DNA of 64,000 bases from Thiomicrorhabdus aquaedulcis (GCF_004001325.1 NZ_AP018722.1:930001-994000), one strand, 5' to 3'; shown: positions 26,437-37,037, counted from the first letter of the stretch. A program made the numbers and translations. Notes: generated by a model not told the origin, from the sequence alone.

Positions 26437-27954
26437 ATGTGCGGGATCGTTGGGATTGTTTCAGTAAGTCAAACAGCAGTCAATCAAGAAATTTATGATG
26501 CGTTAACTGTATTGCAGCATCGTGGACAAGATGCTGCAGGCATTGTGACCTGTGAAAATGGCCGGTTTTTTCAACGCAAAGCCAACGGCATGGTAAAAGA
26601 CGTGTTTAGAACGCGTCACATGCGTGACTTATACGGCAATATGGGAATAGGTCATGTGCGTTATCCAACGGCGGGTTCATCATCAAGTGCCGAATCACAG
26701 CCGTTCTATGTAAACTCTCCTTACGGAATTGCAATGGGGCATAACGGTAATTTAACCAACGCCGATGAACTGAGTGAAGAGTTGTTTCAACAAGATTTAC
26801 GCCATTTAAACACCAACTCTGATTCAGAAGTGTTATTAAATGTGTTTGCACATGAGTTAATGCAGCAAAAGAAATTGGCTATTGATTACAACGATGTCTT
26901 TAACGCTGTTAAAGGTGTGCACAAGCGTGCCAGGGGTGGTTATGCCGCTGTGGGGATTATTCCTGGTTTGGGCGTGTTTGCGTTTCGTGATCCTTTTGCA
27001 TTGCGCCCAATTGTGGTTGGAAAGCGACAAACCGAGTTTGGAACCGATTACATGGTAGCCTCTGAAAGTGTGGCATTGGTTAGCCTCGGCTTTAAAATAG
27101 AAAAAGACTTAGCGCCAGGCGAAGCCGTAGTGATGACCGAAAATGGTCAAATATTTTACGAGCAGTGTGCCGAAAACCCAGTTATGACACCGTGCATTTT
27201 TGAGTTTGTTTACTTTGCTCGTCCAGATTCCATGATAGACAATATTTCTGTTTATAAATCACGTTTACGCATGGGTGAAAAATTGGCTGAAAAAATTCAG
27301 CGTGAGTGGCCTGATAATGACATTGATGTGGTAATGCCTATTCCTGATACCAGCCGGACTTCGGCTCTAGAATTGGCGGCTAAATTGGGCAAGCCCTATC
27401 GTGAAGGCTTTATGAAAAACCGCTATATTGGCCGCACTTTTATCATGCCAGGCCAACATTTGCGTAAAAAATCGGTACGTCAAAAGCTAAATCCTATTGA
27501 TTTAGAGTTTGAAGGTAAAAACGTTTTATTGGTAGATGATTCGATTGTCCGTGGCACTACTTCGGGTGAAATTGTTCAAATGGCACGTGAAGCGGGCGCT
27601 AAAAAAGTCTATTTTGCATCTGCCGCACCGGCTGTGCGTTATCCCTACGTATACGGCATTGATATGCCATCGGCCTCGGAGTTAGTAGCCAACAATAAAA
27701 CCACCGACGAAGTGGCTGAGTTTATTGGTGCTGATAAGTTAATTTATCAAGACCTAGAAGACTTGGTTGATGCGGTCACCTTTGGCAACTCCAAAGTCAA
27801 AATGTTTGATACCTCGTGCTTTAGTGGTATTTATGCAACTGGCGACATTACGCCTGAATATTTGGCATCGCTAGACACAGCACGTAATGACAGCGCACAG
27901 AGCGTTAAAAACGAAATTAGTAAAGAGACCGTTGGTTTACATAACGGTAATTAA
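26437..27954 (+). CDS. purF: Amidophosphoribosyltransferase
   Basis: The 505-aa enzyme makes 5-phosphoribosylamine, the first step of purine synthesis. It has an N-terminal class II glutamine amidotransferase domain with nucleophile Cys2 ([11 protein letters not shown]) and [11 protein letters not shown], plus a C-terminal phosphoribosyltransferase domain with the PRPP loop [18 protein letters not shown]. The total length is normal (about 505). AAGAGAG precedes the start. metZ follows 75 bp later, a common pairing. Confidence 0.97.
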   Translation: MCGIVGIVSVSQTAVNQEIYDALTVLQHRGQDAAGIVTCENGRFFQRKANGMVKDVFRTRHMRDLYGNMGIGHVRYPTAGSSSSAESQPFYVNSPYGIAMGHNGNLTNADELSEELFQQDLRHLNTNSDSEVLLNVFAHELMQQKKLAIDYNDVFNAVKGVHKRARGGYAAVGIIPGLGVFAFRDPFALRPIVVGKRQTEFGTDYMVASESVALVSLGFKIEKDLAPGEAVVMTENGQIFYEQCAENPVMTPCIFEFVYFARPDSMIDNISVYKSRLRMGEKLAEKIQREWPDNDIDVVMPIPDTSRTSALELAAKLGKPYREGFMKNRYIGRTFIMPGQHLRKKSVRQKLNPIDLEFEGKNVLLVDDSIVRGTTSGEIVQMAREAGAKKVYFASAAPAVRYPYVYGIDMPSASELVANNKTTDEVAEFIGADKLIYQDLEDLVDAVTFGNSKVKMFDTSCFSGIYATGDITPEYLASLDTARNDSAQSVKNEISKETVGLHNGN

Positions 27955-28029
27955 GCGATTTATAGCTTGATAAGTTCTTTGCTATTTTAGGCCACAAAAC
28001 CTTTAGCACTTATTTTAAAGAGTAACAGC

Positions 28030-29208
28030 ATGAACGATTTTGAAATAGAAACCTTAGCGATTCGAGCAGGTTATGATCAAACTGCCGAGCAAGAAAACAG
28101 CGAGGCAATTTTTCCGACATCGAGTTTTCGTTATCATTCGGCCGCTCAAGCGGCGGCGCGGTTTAGCGGTGAAGAAAAAGGCAATGTCTATTCACGTTTT
28201 ACCAACCCAACCGTTAGAGCGTTTGAAAATCGCTTGGCGCTTATGGAGGGCGGTGAAGCGTGTGTGGGAACGGCATCGGGCATGGCCGCAATTTTGTCTA
28301 CCTTTATGGCGTTGTGTCAGTCAGATGATCACGTTGTGTGCTCGCAAAGTGTCTTTGGAACTACTAAAGTGCTTTTTACCAAATACTTGGCAAAGTTTGG
28401 TCTGCAAGTGACTTTTGTTTCGCAAACCGATATTGGCCAATGGCAGGATGCGGTTCAGCCCAATACCAAAGCGTTCTTTTTAGAAACGCCGTCCAATCCC
28501 TTAACCGAAATTGCCGATTTAGCCGCCATCAGCGCGTTAGCCAAACAGCATGATTGCTGGCTTATTGTGGATAACTGCTTTTGCACACCGGTTTTGCAAC
28601 GCCCATTAGAGCAGGGGGCAGACATCGTAATCCATTCGGCCACTAAATTTTTAGACGGTCAAGGACGCGGCATTGGTGGAGCGGTAGTCGGTTCGTTAGA
28701 GTTGGTGGATGAACACGTTCGCGGTTTTATGCGCACTGCTGGACCGTCAATGAGTCCTTTTAATGCGTGGATTTTTTTAAAAGGTCTCGAAACGTTGCCG
28801 GTTAGAATGGCGGCGCACTGCCAGAATGCATTATTGCTGGCGCAATGGTTGTCAGAACACCCGGCGGTTGAGCAAGTCTATTACCCAGGCCTGGTCACTC
28901 ATCCACAATACGCGTTGGCGTGTGTTCAGCAATCTGCTGGCGGTGGTTTGGTGAGTTTTAAAATAAAAGGCGATCGAGCCGCGGCTTGGTCGGTAATTGA
29001 TGACACGCAAATGTTGTCCATTACCGCTAATTTAGGCGACGTTAAAACCAGCATTACTCATCCTGCCACCACAACGCACGTTAGGGTTGAACCAGAAGCA
29101 CGTTTAAAAGCTGGCATTACCGAAAATTTAGTGCGTGTTTCGGTCGGTTTGGAAGCCATTGAAGACATTAAAAAAGATTTGGCGCGCGGTTTAGATAAGT
29201 TGATTTAA
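28030..29208 (+). CDS. metZ: O-succinylhomoserine sulfhydrylase (MetZ-type)
   Basis: The 392-aa Cys/Met-metabolism PLP enzyme has the PLP lysine in IHSATKFLDGQGRGIGG (about 207) and the N-terminal YSRFTNPTVRAFENRLALMEGGEA. The GQGR sequence after the lysine and the adjacency to purF both point to MetZ, which makes homocysteine directly from O-succinylhomoserine and sulfide. A palindrome near copy encodes YPGLV at about 285-289, in the usual YYPGL position of this family. A strong hairpin terminator follows. Confidence 0.93.
   Translation: MNDFEIETLAIRAGYDQTAEQENSEAIFPTSSFRYHSAAQAAARFSGEEKGNVYSRFTNPTVRAFENRLALMEGGEACVGTASGMAAILSTFMALCQSDDHVVCSQSVFGTTKVLFTKYLAKFGLQVTFVSQTDIGQWQDAVQPNTKAFFLETPSNPLTEIADLAAISALAKQHDCWLIVDNCFCTPVLQRPLEQGADIVIHSATKFLDGQGRGIGGAVVGSLELVDEHVRGFMRTAGPSMSPFNAWIFLKGLETLPVRMAAHCQNALLLAQWLSEHPAVEQVYYPGLVTHPQYALACVQQSAGGGLVSFKIKGDRAAAWSVIDDTQMLSITANLGDVKTSITHPATTTHVRVEPEARLKAGITENLVRVSVGLEAIEDIKKDLARGLDKLI
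28884..28895. repeat. CCCAGGCCTGGT near copy of the dispersed palindrome
   Basis: One mismatch (C for A at position 1). It encodes P-G-L-V at metZ residues 286-289, within a family-conserved YPGL motif, so it may owe something to protein constraint. Confidence 0.5.
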
Positions 29209-29219
29209 GCGTGTAAACA

Positions 29220-29251
29220 CACTAAACCCAATTATTAGAATGGGTTTAGTG
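29220..29251. terminator. Bidirectional hairpin between metZ and yhbY
   Basis: Perfect 11-bp arms CACTAAACCCA (29220-29230) and TGGGTTTAGTG (29241-29251) flank a 10-nt loop. It lies between the convergent stops of metZ and yhbY. T-richness downstream on the plus strand is modest, so Rho-independent efficiency is uncertain. Confidence 0.7.
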
Positions 29252-29255
29252 AAGG

Positions 29256-29563
29256 TTACTTTTTAGGCAATGGAAGTTCTGTTTCTTCGTTTTGACGATA
29301 AATTACGCAGGTTTTACCAATTGTTTGCACCAGTAACGCCCCAGTTTGCTGAACAATGTGTTCAACCGTTGCTGCACGTTCAATGCGGTCGTTCGACGCA
29401 ATTTTGATTTTAAGCAGTTCATGGTGCGTTAAAGTACTGTCCAGCTCAGCCATGACGCTGTCGGTAACACCGTTGGCGCCAATCATAATCATTGGGTTTA
29501 GGCCGTGAGCGATGCCTTTAAGGTATTTTTTTGGTTGTTAGAGAGTTTTTCGGGTTGGCGCAT
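29256..29563 (-). CDS. yhbY: YhbY-type CRM-domain RNA-binding protein, frameshifted
   Basis: The visible C-terminal frame has the CRM-domain pattern MIGANGVTDSVMAELD, HELLKIKI and the later ALLVQTIGKTCVIYRQ. Upstream, starting from ATG at 29561-29563 (MRQPEKLSNNQK), the other frame continues as KYLKGIAHGLNPMIMIG if one A is added to a run of seven (plus-strand T run 29526-29532). The corrected product is about 102 aa, normal for YhbY, which binds the 50S ribosomal subunit precursor. It is divergent from rlmE-ftsH as in many gammaproteobacteria. The shift is probably a sequencing error. Confidence 0.88.
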
Positions 29564-29616
29564 TGAAAATTCCAATCGTGATTATTATAAATTTAACTAA
29601 AGTGTAAAAACTTTGA

Positions 29617-29775
29617 GAGACCTTTGCACGAGAGGGGTACGAGAAAAAAATGAGGAAAAATTTTCCTGATTGAGGCGGGAAACACAGTGAATAGCTAGCT
29701 ATTCACAAGTTTTCCAACGAAAAGCAGGCAAATTTTAACCATTTTTGGCCGTACATCCACTCGTGCAAAGGTCTC
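29617..29775. mobile_element. MITE-like element with 16-bp terminal inverted repeats
   Basis: The 159-bp segment begins GAGACCTTTGCACGAG and ends with its exact reverse complement CTCGTGCAAAGGTCTC. It is flanked by the 5-bp direct repeat TTTGA (29612-29616 and 29776-29780), suggesting a target duplication. Inside are a 20-bp perfect palindrome (29687-29706, centred on AGCTAGCT) and a second short palindrome at 29653-29667. There is no open reading frame. The end sequence resembles some IS5-type elements, but I cannot name a parent. It fills most of the gap between divergent yhbY and rlmE. Confidence 0.8.
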
Positions 29776-29802
29776 TTTGACTATTGTAGTAGAAATAAAA
29801 CT

Positions 29803-30420
29803 ATGGCGAGAAGTAAATCCAGTGCAGGTTGGTTAAAAGAGCATTTTGACGACCCTTACGTGTTAAAAGCAAAGCAAGAAGGTTGGCGCTCTAGGGCAGT
29901 TTATAAATTGCAAGAGATTGATGAAAAAGACAAACTCTTTAAACCAAGCATGTGCGTGGTGGATTTGGGTGCGGCACCGGGCGGTTGGTCACAGTGGACG
30001 GCTCACAAGACTGGCTCGGCCGGTGAAGTGTTTGCATTAGATTTATTGCCAGTAGAACCGTTTGCTGGCGTGACGTTTATTCAGGGTGATTTTCAGGATG
30101 AAGCGGTTTATAACCAGTTGTTAAGTGCGTTAGATGGTCGAGAAGTCGATGTGGTGATGTCGGATATGGCACCCAATATGAGCGGTAATAAAGGAGTGGA
30201 TATTCCACGTGCCATGTATTTAGTTGAATTGTCGGTTGAGTTGGCCGATCAGGTGCTAAAACGCAATGGCGATTTACTCATGAAGGTGTTTCAGGGTGAA
30301 GGTTATGATCAACTTTTATTGACACTAAAAGATAAATACCAAAAAGTCATCACCCGAAAACCCAAAGCGTCACGGCCAAGAAGCAAAGAAATTTATCTAT
30401 TGGCACGTGGTAAAAAGTAA
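29803..30420 (+). CDS. rlmE: 23S rRNA (uridine(2552)-2'-O)-methyltransferase RlmE
   Basis: The 205-aa product (FtsJ/RrmJ) has SAM motif VVDLGAAPGGWSQW (about 49-62), DMAPNMSGNK and a C-terminal KVFQGEGYD and KPKASRPRSKEIYLLA, giving the catalytic K-D-K-E set. It methylates U2552 of 23S rRNA in the 50S A-loop. It starts 27 bp after the right end of the MITE, so its native promoter may have been displaced. ftsH follows after 186 bp. Confidence 0.95.
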   Translation: MARSKSSAGWLKEHFDDPYVLKAKQEGWRSRAVYKLQEIDEKDKLFKPSMCVVDLGAAPGGWSQWTAHKTGSAGEVFALDLLPVEPFAGVTFIQGDFQDEAVYNQLLSALDGREVDVVMSDMAPNMSGNKGVDIPRAMYLVELSVELADQVLKRNGDLLMKVFQGEGYDQLLLTLKDKYQKVITRKPKASRPRSKEIYLLARGKK

Positions 30421-30443
30421 CGGCATAATGGTTTAAAGACTTA

Positions 30444-30455
30444 ACCAGGCCTGGT
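30444..30455. repeat. ACCAGGCCTGGT palindrome (copy 9, intergenic)
   Basis: An exact copy in the rlmE-ftsH gap, starting 24 bp after the rlmE stop. No T tract follows it. Confidence 0.9.
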
Positions 30456-30606
30456 AGATTAACAAAATAAGCTGGGTATAAGAATTTCTTATAATTGTTT
30501 TGTGGTAAAGTATTTAGCTATTACGTTAAAAGCAGATTAAGATTAAATTAAATTGTTTGTGGCAATATTGTTCAGTAAACATTTGTGAATTTGACAAGGA
30601 TAACCA

Positions 30607-32559
30607 ATGAAAAATGATATGTTAAAAAATGTATTGGTTTGGACAGTCGTCGCCATGATTTTGATGTCGGTGTTCAATCATTTTAGTGGCCAAAATCAGG
30701 CGGCTTCTAGTCGTTTAGACTATTCGGAATTTATTGATCAAGTTCATCAAGGTCAAGTCAGTAAAGTATCCATTGAGGGTGCCACCATTCGGGGCGTTTA
30801 CCTAAGCGGCGACAGCTTTACTACCTATAACCCAGGTGATCCAGGGTTGATGGGTGACTTACTCGACAACAAGGTAAAGGTGAGTGCGCAAGCCGCTGAG
30901 CAACAAGGCGTGTTAATGCAGATTTTTATCTCTTGGTTTCCTATGTTACTGCTGATTGGAGTGTGGATATTCTTTATGCGCTCTATGGGCGGAGGTATGG
31001 GGGGCAAGGGCGGTCCCATGTCTTTTGGTAAAAGCAAGGCAAGAATGCTGACTGATGACCAAGTTAAAGTCACGCTAGACGATGTGGCCGGTGCGGATGA
31101 AGCCAAGCAAGAAGTTGGCGAAATTGTAGATTTTTTAAAAGACCCTAGTAAATATCAAAACCTGGGTGGCACAATTCCACGTGGTGTTTTAATGGTGGGC
31201 CCTCCAGGAACCGGTAAAACTTTATTAGCCAAAGCGATTGCGGGTGAGGCCAAGGTACCGTTCTTTACTATTTCAGGTTCAGATTTTGTTGAAATGTTTG
31301 TAGGTGTAGGCGCTTCACGTGTTCGCGATATGTTTGAGCAAGCTAAAGCGCATGCGCCGTGCATCATCTTTATAGATGAGATTGATGCCGTTGGTCGTAG
31401 TCGTGGAACCGGAATGGGCGGCGGTAATGATGAGCGTGAGCAAACTTTAAACCAGCTTTTGGTTGAAATGGACGGTTTTGAGGGCAATGAGGGTGTGATT
31501 GTCATTGCCGCTACTAACCGTGCAGATGTTTTGGATAAAGCATTATTACGTCCAGGTCGTTTTGATCGTCAGGTGACGGTTGGTTTGCCAGATATTCGTG
31601 GGCGTGAACAAATTTTGAAAGTGCATATGCGTAAAGTTCCTGTGGGTGAGGATGTAAATCCTTCGTACATTGCTCGAGGAACGCCTGGATTTTCAGGAGC
31701 GGATTTGGCGAATTTGGTTAATGAAGCAGCATTGTTTGCGGCGCGTAGTAATGATAAATTGGTGACGCAAAAGCATTTTGAAATGGCTAAAGATAAAATT
31801 CTTATGGGTGTAGAGCGTAAGAGTATGGTTATGAATGAAAAAGAGCGTCGTATGACGGCCTATCATGAAGCCGGTCACGCTATTGTTGGTTTTATTGTTC
31901 CGGAACATGATCCAGTATACAAAGTAAGTATTATGCCACGTGGTAGAGCATTGGGTGTCACCATGTATTTGCCAGAAGAAGACTCTTATAGCTACAGTAA
32001 GCGTAAGCTCGAAAGTCAGTTGTCGAGTTTGTATGGTGGTCGAATTGCTGAAGAACTTATTTTTGGAAAAGACGCAGTGACAACCGGTGCTAGCAACGAT
32101 ATTGAGCGTGCCACGAGTATTGCTCGCAATATGGTGACTAAGTGGGGGTTGTCAGACAATCTTGGGCCGTTGATGTATGAAGAAGACGATAATGGCAGTT
32201 TTATGGGTACATCGCGTAATGCCAATGTATCTGATGAAGTCTCAAAAGAGATTGATAAAGAGATTCGTAACTTAATTGATCGTAATTATCAACGTGCTAC
32301 CGATATTTTAAAAGAGCATGCGGATAAATTAGAGATTATGACGGACGCTCTGATGCAATATGAAACCATTGATGCGCAGCAAATTAAAAATATAATGGAA
32401 GGTAAGCCACCAGGAGAACCACGTGAGTGGGGGGCGGTAGATGATGTAAGCAAGCCTTCTAATGATGAACCTGCGGCTACCAATAATATTGAAACAGTTG
32501 CAGATGACTTAAGTGGTGATCAATCAGCACCAGATCAAGGTGAGCCCAAGCTTCACTAA
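30607..32559 (+). CDS. ftsH: ATP-dependent zinc metalloprotease FtsH
   Basis: The 650-aa inner-membrane AAA+ protease has two N-terminal helices (about 7-23 and 103-122) flanking a periplasmic segment, and Walker [11 protein letters not shown] (about 199). Walker [10 protein letters not shown], the SRH region [11 protein letters not shown] and the zinc motif AYHEAGHA (about 420) follow. It degrades membrane proteins and regulators such as LpxC and sigma-32 in relatives. The acidic C-terminal tail is low-complexity, as usual. An AAGGA ribosome site lies upstream. A strong intrinsic terminator closes the unit. Confidence 0.97.
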   Translation: MKNDMLKNVLVWTVVAMILMSVFNHFSGQNQAASSRLDYSEFIDQVHQGQVSKVSIEGATIRGVYLSGDSFTTYNPGDPGLMGDLLDNKVKVSAQAAEQQGVLMQIFISWFPMLLLIGVWIFFMRSMGGGMGGKGGPMSFGKSKARMLTDDQVKVTLDDVAGADEAKQEVGEIVDFLKDPSKYQNLGGTIPRGVLMVGPPGTGKTLLAKAIAGEAKVPFFTISGSDFVEMFVGVGASRVRDMFEQAKAHAPCIIFIDEIDAVGRSRGTGMGGGNDEREQTLNQLLVEMDGFEGNEGVIVIAATNRADVLDKALLRPGRFDRQVTVGLPDIRGREQILKVHMRKVPVGEDVNPSYIARGTPGFSGADLANLVNEAALFAARSNDKLVTQKHFEMAKDKILMGVERKSMVMNEKERRMTAYHEAGHAIVGFIVPEHDPVYKVSIMPRGRALGVTMYLPEEDSYSYSKRKLESQLSSLYGGRIAEELIFGKDAVTTGASNDIERATSIARNMVTKWGLSDNLGPLMYEEDDNGSFMGTSRNANVSDEVSKEIDKEIRNLIDRNYQRATDILKEHADKLEIMTDALMQYETIDAQQIKNIMEGKPPGEPREWGAVDDVSKPSNDEPAATNNIETVADDLSGDQSAPDQGEPKLH

Positions 32560-32576
32560 GGTTTTATAATGATAAG

Positions 32577-32602
32577 ACCCCGTTTATTCGGGGTTTTTTT
32601 TT
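32577..32602 (+). terminator. Intrinsic terminator after ftsH
   Basis: The stem ACCCCG/CGGGGT (32577-32582 and 32589-32594) with a 6-nt loop is followed by an uninterrupted T run to 32602. It lies 17 bp after the ftsH stop. Confidence 0.9.
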
Positions 32603-32624
32603 GGATAAATAAAGAGAAGCATCG

Positions 32625-33458
32625 ATGAGCATAGTTGCATTAATAAATCAGAAGTTTGCAGACGAACATGGTGCTCCATTGGTTATGGGTATTTTTAATG
32701 CCACTCCAGATTCGTTTTCGGATGGCGGTAAGTTTACTGTGCAAAATAAAATGCAAGCTCAGGTTGAAGCCATGATTAAGGATGGGGCTGATATTATCGA
32801 TGTGGGCGGTGAATCTACTCGCCCAGGAGCTCAGCCAGTCAGTGTGCAGGAGGAGCTTGATCGTGTTATGCCTGTTATCGAGTTTATAACAGCTAATTTT
32901 GACGTCCCTGTGTCGGTTGACACTTATAAAACAGCGGTAATGCGAGCGGCAATTGCAGCTGGCTCAAAAATAGTAAATGATGTAAATGCGCTGCAAGACT
33001 TGGGTGCCGCTGAATTGGTTGCCCAAACCGGTGTTTCAGTTTGTTTAATGCATAAGCAGGGTGGTTTTACGGATATGCAAAACAAACCGCAGTATCATAA
33101 TGTGGTAGATGATGTGACTGAGTTTTTACTCAAGCGTGCTAAAGCCTGCGAGCATGCTGGAATAAACGCAGATAATATTGTATTAGACCCAGGGTATGGA
33201 TTTGGTAAAACCCTTGAGCATAATTTGGCATTATTTGAGCATTTAGACCATTTTGTAAATCTACCATATCCTGTATTGGTGGGGGTGTCACGTAAGAGTA
33301 TGATTGGGCAGTTACTTGGCGATGTACCGGTTGAGGATCGTATGGTTGGAAGTGTAGCAGCCGCCATGTTAGCAACATTAAAAGGTGCCAAAATATTGCG
33401 TGTACACGATGTTAAGCCTACTGTTGAGGCTTTGCGTGTAACGTTGGCTCTACTTTAA
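32625..33458 (+). CDS. folP: Dihydropteroate synthase
   Basis: The 277-aa TIM-barrel enzyme condenses dihydropterin pyrophosphate with p-aminobenzoate. Signature stretches are MGIFNATPDSFSDGGKF (about 21-37), DIIDVGGESTRPGA (about 57-70), IVNDVNALQ and the C-terminal VGVSRKSMIGQLL. The order ftsH-folP-glmM is classical. AAAGAGAAG precedes the start. Confidence 0.96.
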   Translation: MSIVALINQKFADEHGAPLVMGIFNATPDSFSDGGKFTVQNKMQAQVEAMIKDGADIIDVGGESTRPGAQPVSVQEELDRVMPVIEFITANFDVPVSVDTYKTAVMRAAIAAGSKIVNDVNALQDLGAAELVAQTGVSVCLMHKQGGFTDMQNKPQYHNVVDDVTEFLLKRAKACEHAGINADNIVLDPGYGFGKTLEHNLALFEHLDHFVNLPYPVLVGVSRKSMIGQLLGDVPVEDRMVGSVAAAMLATLKGAKILRVHDVKPTVEALRVTLALL

Positions 33459-33490
33459 TAATATAAACCGATGAGATAGGTCAAAGAGTA

Positions 33491-34825
33491 ATGAATAAAG
33501 AGAAAAAATATTTTGGTACTGACGGTATTCGTAATCGTGTTGGTCAAGGAATGATCAAGCCTGATCAAATCTTAAAGTTAGGCTGGGCAACAGGAAAAGT
33601 CATGCGGGCACGTGGTGAAACCAAGGTGATGATTGGTAAGGATACCCGCATTTCGGGTTATATGTTTGAATCTGCACTCGAGGCTGGGTTTATTGCGGCA
33701 GGTATTGATGTTATGTTGCTTGGTCCTATGCCTACTCCTGCGGTAGCGTATTTAACCCAAACGTTTCATGCTGACGCGGGCATTGTTATCAGTGCGTCGC
33801 ACAATCCGCATTACGATAATGGGATAAAATTTTTTTCATCCACGGGCAAAAAAATCAGTGATGACATAGAGCATGCTGTTGAACTTGCCTTTGAGGAAGA
33901 GATGGATGTGGTGTTGTCTGAAAACTTGGGCAAAGCCAAGCGTATTGAGGATGCGGCAGGGCGCTACATCGAGTTTTGTAAAAGCACTTATACGGGTCGC
34001 GTTAAGTTAGATGGGTATAAAATAGCGATTGACTGTTCTCATGGGGCGACCTATCACATAGCGCCACATGTGTTTACTGAATTGGGTGCGCAAGTAGTCA
34101 CTATGGGGGTACAGCCCAACGGTATTAATATTAACCAACATTGCGGCGCTACCGACGTTAAGGCGTTACAAGCCCTGGTATTGAGTGAGAAAGCTCATTT
34201 AGGCATTGCCTTTGATGGCGATGGTGATCGGGTTATCATGATTGACTCATTGGGTAATGTTGTTGATGGTGATTTAATTTTATATATTTTAGCCACTCAT
34301 AGTTCCAGTCCTGTTGAGGGAGTGGTAGGTACGGTTATGAGTAATTTAGGTGTTGAGCTTGCTCTTAATAAAAAAGGTATCGCGTTTGTACGTTCGGCAG
34401 TTGGTGATCGCTACGTTATGGAAAAACTAGTAGAAAACAATTGGTGTTATGGGGCTGAAGCATCTGGACACGTGCTGTGTTTAAATAAAACGACAACAGG
34501 TGATGGAATAGTTGCGGCATTGCAAGTATTAAGCGCTATGGTAGATAAGCAAAAGTCTTTAATGGAAATGACCGCAGAGGTTGAGGTGTATCCGCAGGTT
34601 CTAAAGAATGTACGAGTCCTAAATAATCATGGTGTAAGTGATAATGTTGTTTTAAAACAAGCTATTATCGAAGTTGAGTCCGAGTTGCTAGATAGAGGTA
34701 GAGTATTAATTAGAGCCTCTGGCACAGAACCGCTGATTAGAGTAATGGTAGAAGGTGCTGATAAAGAGCAGGTAGAAAAAGTAGCGGAAAGGCTAGTAAG
34801 CGTGGTTACTTCAGAATTTTCATAA
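33491..34825 (+). CDS. glmM: Phosphoglucosamine mutase
   Basis: The 444-aa alpha-D-phosphohexomutase interconverts glucosamine 6- and 1-phosphate for UDP-GlcNAc, feeding peptidoglycan and lipid A. The phosphoserine loop is [17 protein letters not shown] (about 97-113), the magnesium loop is [10 protein letters not shown] (about 243), and the sugar loop is EASGHVLC. The C-terminal [15 protein letters not shown] binds phosphate. It starts 32 bp after folP, so they are probably one transcript. Confidence 0.97.
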   Translation: MNKEKKYFGTDGIRNRVGQGMIKPDQILKLGWATGKVMRARGETKVMIGKDTRISGYMFESALEAGFIAAGIDVMLLGPMPTPAVAYLTQTFHADAGIVISASHNPHYDNGIKFFSSTGKKISDDIEHAVELAFEEEMDVVLSENLGKAKRIEDAAGRYIEFCKSTYTGRVKLDGYKIAIDCSHGATYHIAPHVFTELGAQVVTMGVQPNGININQHCGATDVKALQALVLSEKAHLGIAFDGDGDRVIMIDSLGNVVDGDLILYILATHSSSPVEGVVGTVMSNLGVELALNKKGIAFVRSAVGDRYVMEKLVENNWCYGAEASGHVLCLNKTTTGDGIVAALQVLSAMVDKQKSLMEMTAEVEVYPQVLKNVRVLNNHGVSDNVVLKQAIIEVESELLDRGRVLIRASGTEPLIRVMVEGADKEQVEKVAERLVSVVTSEFS

Positions 34826-34835
34826 AATTGCAATA

Positions 34836-34864
34836 TTGTATTTATCAAAAGAAAACGCTAATAT
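34836..34864 (+). promoter_or_regulatory. Candidate sigma-70 promoter upstream of tpiA
   Basis: TTGTAT (34836-34841) and TAATAT (34859-34864) are separated by 17 bp, ending 29 bp before the tpiA ATG. This would allow tpiA-secG-tRNA-nuo to be transcribed apart from glmM. Confidence 0.4.
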
Positions 34865-34893
34865 TGCCGGACTTTTGTGTTGGAGAATAACGA

Positions 34894-35649
34894 ATGAGAA
34901 AACCATTTGTCGCTGGGAACTGGAAAATGCATGGTTCAAAGGCTAGTATTAAAGAATTAATCGCTGGTTTAAATGCTAAAGTTGAGCAGGTTAGTGGTGT
35001 TGATGTCACAGTATGTCCTCCGGCTATTTACATTGATTATGTGTCTCAATTGTTAAATCCTAGTATTAAAGTTGGTGCTCAAAATGTCGCCCAAGAGCCG
35101 GTTCAGGGGGCTTTTACTGGCGAACATTCGGTTGAGATGCTAAAAGATTTGGGTTGTCAATATGTGATTATTGGTCATTCTGAACGCCGAGCCATTTTTG
35201 GCGAAAGCAATGCACTGGTGGCTGTGAAAGTTAAGGTGGCATTGCAAGCAGGTGTAACACCTATTTTATGCGTGGGTGAAACTTTACAAGAAAGGCAGTC
35301 CGGCGTAATGCAAAGCATTATTTCTGGTCAATTAGATGCCGTTCTTGATTTGGTTGGCATTGAATCATTTGAAAAAATTGTTATTGCTTATGAGCCTGTC
35401 TGGGCTATTGGTACCGGTGTAACCGCTTCTCCTGAACAGGCGCAGGAAGTGCATGCGTTTATTCGTGGCAAATTGGCCAGTTTAAGTTCTGAGGTTGCAC
35501 AAAAAGTCATTATTCAGTACGGCGGAAGCGTCAAGCCGGATAATGCGGTTGAATTATTTGGACAAGCCGATATTGATGGCGGCTTGATTGGCGGAGCATC
35601 CTTAAATGCGGATGATTTTATGGCTATTTGTAAAGCAGCGGGTGCTTAA
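34894..35649 (+). CDS. tpiA: Triosephosphate isomerase
   Basis: The 251-aa glycolytic/gluconeogenic enzyme has the start [10 protein letters not shown] with the active-site lysine, the catalytic histidine in VIIGHSERR (about 90-98) and the catalytic glutamate in [11 protein letters not shown] (about 164-174). The phosphate loop GGSVKPDNA is also present. GGAGAATAACG precedes the ATG. Its stop overlaps the secG start by one base. Confidence 0.97.
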   Translation: MRKPFVAGNWKMHGSKASIKELIAGLNAKVEQVSGVDVTVCPPAIYIDYVSQLLNPSIKVGAQNVAQEPVQGAFTGEHSVEMLKDLGCQYVIIGHSERRAIFGESNALVAVKVKVALQAGVTPILCVGETLQERQSGVMQSIISGQLDAVLDLVGIESFEKIVIAYEPVWAIGTGVTASPEQAQEVHAFIRGKLASLSSEVAQKVIIQYGGSVKPDNAVELFGQADIDGGLIGGASLNADDFMAICKAAGA

Positions 35650-35966
35650 TGTTTCAGATCGTATTGGTAATACATTTAATAATTGCGTTTTTATTGATTG
35701 TTTTAGTGCTTATTCAGCACGGAAAAGGTGCTGACGCCGGCGCTAATTTTGGTGGTGGTGGGTCTTCGCAATCGGTATTCGGCAGCGGTGGATCAGCTAC
35801 CTTTTTATCAAGAATGACGGCCGTTGTTGCCACGGTATTCTTTATTACTAGTTTAACATTGGCGTACATTGGTAGTCAGCAAGCAAAAGGTTATCAGAGT
35901 GTGGCCAAAGAGGCTGCTAAAATTGAAGCACCTAAAGATGTTAATACACCGGTGGTACCAAACTAA
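35649..35966 (+). CDS. secG: Preprotein translocase subunit SecG
   Basis: The 105-aa product has two membrane helices (about 1-20 and 53-73) separated by the typical glycine-rich loop [22 protein letters not shown]. SecG joins SecYE and eases preprotein movement. The one-base overlap with tpiA and the following tRNA-Leu and nuoA match the standard gammaproteobacterial order. Confidence 0.94.
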   Translation: MFQIVLVIHLIIAFLLIVLVLIQHGKGADAGANFGGGGSSQSVFGSGGSATFLSRMTAVVATVFFITSLTLAYIGSQQAKGYQSVAKEAAKIEAPKDVNTPVVPN

Positions 35967-36035
35967 AATATGCGTGCGTTGAGCTTGTTATCGTTTGATT
36001 TGCTTGATGTAGTTATACGCTAAGTTATACAAAAA

Positions 36036-36120
36036 GCCGATGTGGTGGAATTGGTAGACACGCTATCTTGAGGGGGTAGTGGCGTAAGCTGTGCGGGTTC
36101 GAGTCCCGCCATCGGCACCA
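36036..36120 (+). tRNA. tRNA-Leu (anticodon GAG)
   Basis: The 85-nt gene folds as a class II tRNA. The acceptor arm GCCGATG pairs with CATCGGC, the anticodon loop is TTGAGGG with GAG at positions 34-36, there is a long variable arm, and the T loop is GGTTCGAGTCC. The CCA end is encoded. Its place between secG and nuoA is conserved in many relatives. Confidence 0.97.
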
Positions 36121-36178
36121 TACACTGAGCTACTGCTTTGCGGTAGTAATTTAAATTGCTAGATGAGGTCTAAAACCA

Positions 36179-36535
36179 ATGCTAGAAAATTATCTTCCCA
36201 TTCTGGTTTTTATTGTACTAGGTATACTTTTTGGAGTAGGCCCTATCTTACTTGGCTATTTGCTAGGTCCACAAAAGCCTGATTCAGAAAAAAACTCACC
36301 CTACGAATGCGGATTTGAAGCATTTGAAGATGCTCGTATGAAATTTGACGTCCGTTTTTACTTGGTGGCTATTTTGTTCATTATTTTTGACCTTGAAATT
36401 GCATTTTTGTTTCCATGGGCCATTGCTTTGGATGAAATTGGTTCTTTTGGCTTATTTTCCATGGCAATATTCTTGATTATTTTAGTCGTTGGGTTTATTT
36501 ACGAGTGGAGAAAAGGGGCGCTAGAATGGGAGTAG
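36179..36535 (+). CDS. nuoA: NADH-quinone oxidoreductase subunit A
   Basis: The 118-aa subunit has three membrane helices (about 5-25, 60-82, 88-108) and the conserved loop [31 protein letters not shown] region between the first two. It is part of the proton-pumping arm of complex I. It heads the nuo operon, and its end overlaps nuoB by 10 bp. Confidence 0.96.
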   Translation: MLENYLPILVFIVLGILFGVGPILLGYLLGPQKPDSEKNSPYECGFEAFEDARMKFDVRFYLVAILFIIFDLEIAFLFPWAIALDEIGSFGLFSMAIFLIILVVGFIYEWRKGALEWE

Positions 36536-37002
36536 AGGGCGTTTTAAAAGAAGGGATTGTCACAACTTCTGCAGATAAGTTGATTAACTGGGCAAGAACT
36601 GGATCGCTATGGCCTATGACCTTTGGTTTGGCATGTTGCGCAGTAGAGATGATGCATGCAGGTGCTTCACGCTATGATTTAGACCGTTTTGGTATTATTT
36701 TTCGACCTAGTCCAAGACAGTCAGATGTTATGGTGGTAGCAGGTACGCTGGTTAATAAAATGGCTCCTGCTTTGCGTAAGGTTTATGACCAAATGGCCGA
36801 GCCTCGTTGGGTTATATCTATGGGTTCGTGTGCAAATGGGGGTGGTTATTATCATTACTCCTATTCTGTAGTTCGTGGTTGTGATCGAATTGTTCCAGTT
36901 GATGTTTATGTTCCTGGATGTCCTCCTACTGCCGAAGCTCTTTTATATGGAATCATTCAACTACAAAATAAGATTAAGCGCACCAATACCATCGCGCGTT
37001 AA
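36526..37002 (+). CDS. nuoB: NADH-quinone oxidoreductase subunit B
   Basis: The 158-aa subunit carries the terminal N2 4Fe-4S cluster. Its ligands are the tandem cysteines in [12 protein letters not shown], the cysteine in GSCANGGG and the one in [11 protein letters not shown]. The start [10 protein letters not shown] has an AAAAGGGG ribosome site; an in-frame ATG seven codons upstream lies within that site and is unlikely. It sits in the peripheral arm next to quinone. Confidence 0.97.
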   Translation: MGVEGVLKEGIVTTSADKLINWARTGSLWPMTFGLACCAVEMMHAGASRYDLDRFGIIFRPSPRQSDVMVVAGTLVNKMAPALRKVYDQMAEPRWVISMGSCANGGGYYHYSYSVVRGCDRIVPVDVYVPGCPPTAEALLYGIIQLQNKIKRTNTIAR

Positions 37003-37037
37003 TTCCGCTTCTTAGAACATAATCAAAGTGGCTAAAT

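Noticed and set aside
8217-30455. Intergenic palindrome copies as ordinary Rho-independent terminators
   Set aside because: Most copies of the same element are inside genes, and the intergenic ones lack a following T tract. The real terminators here (32577, 50549, 57726) have a different sequence.
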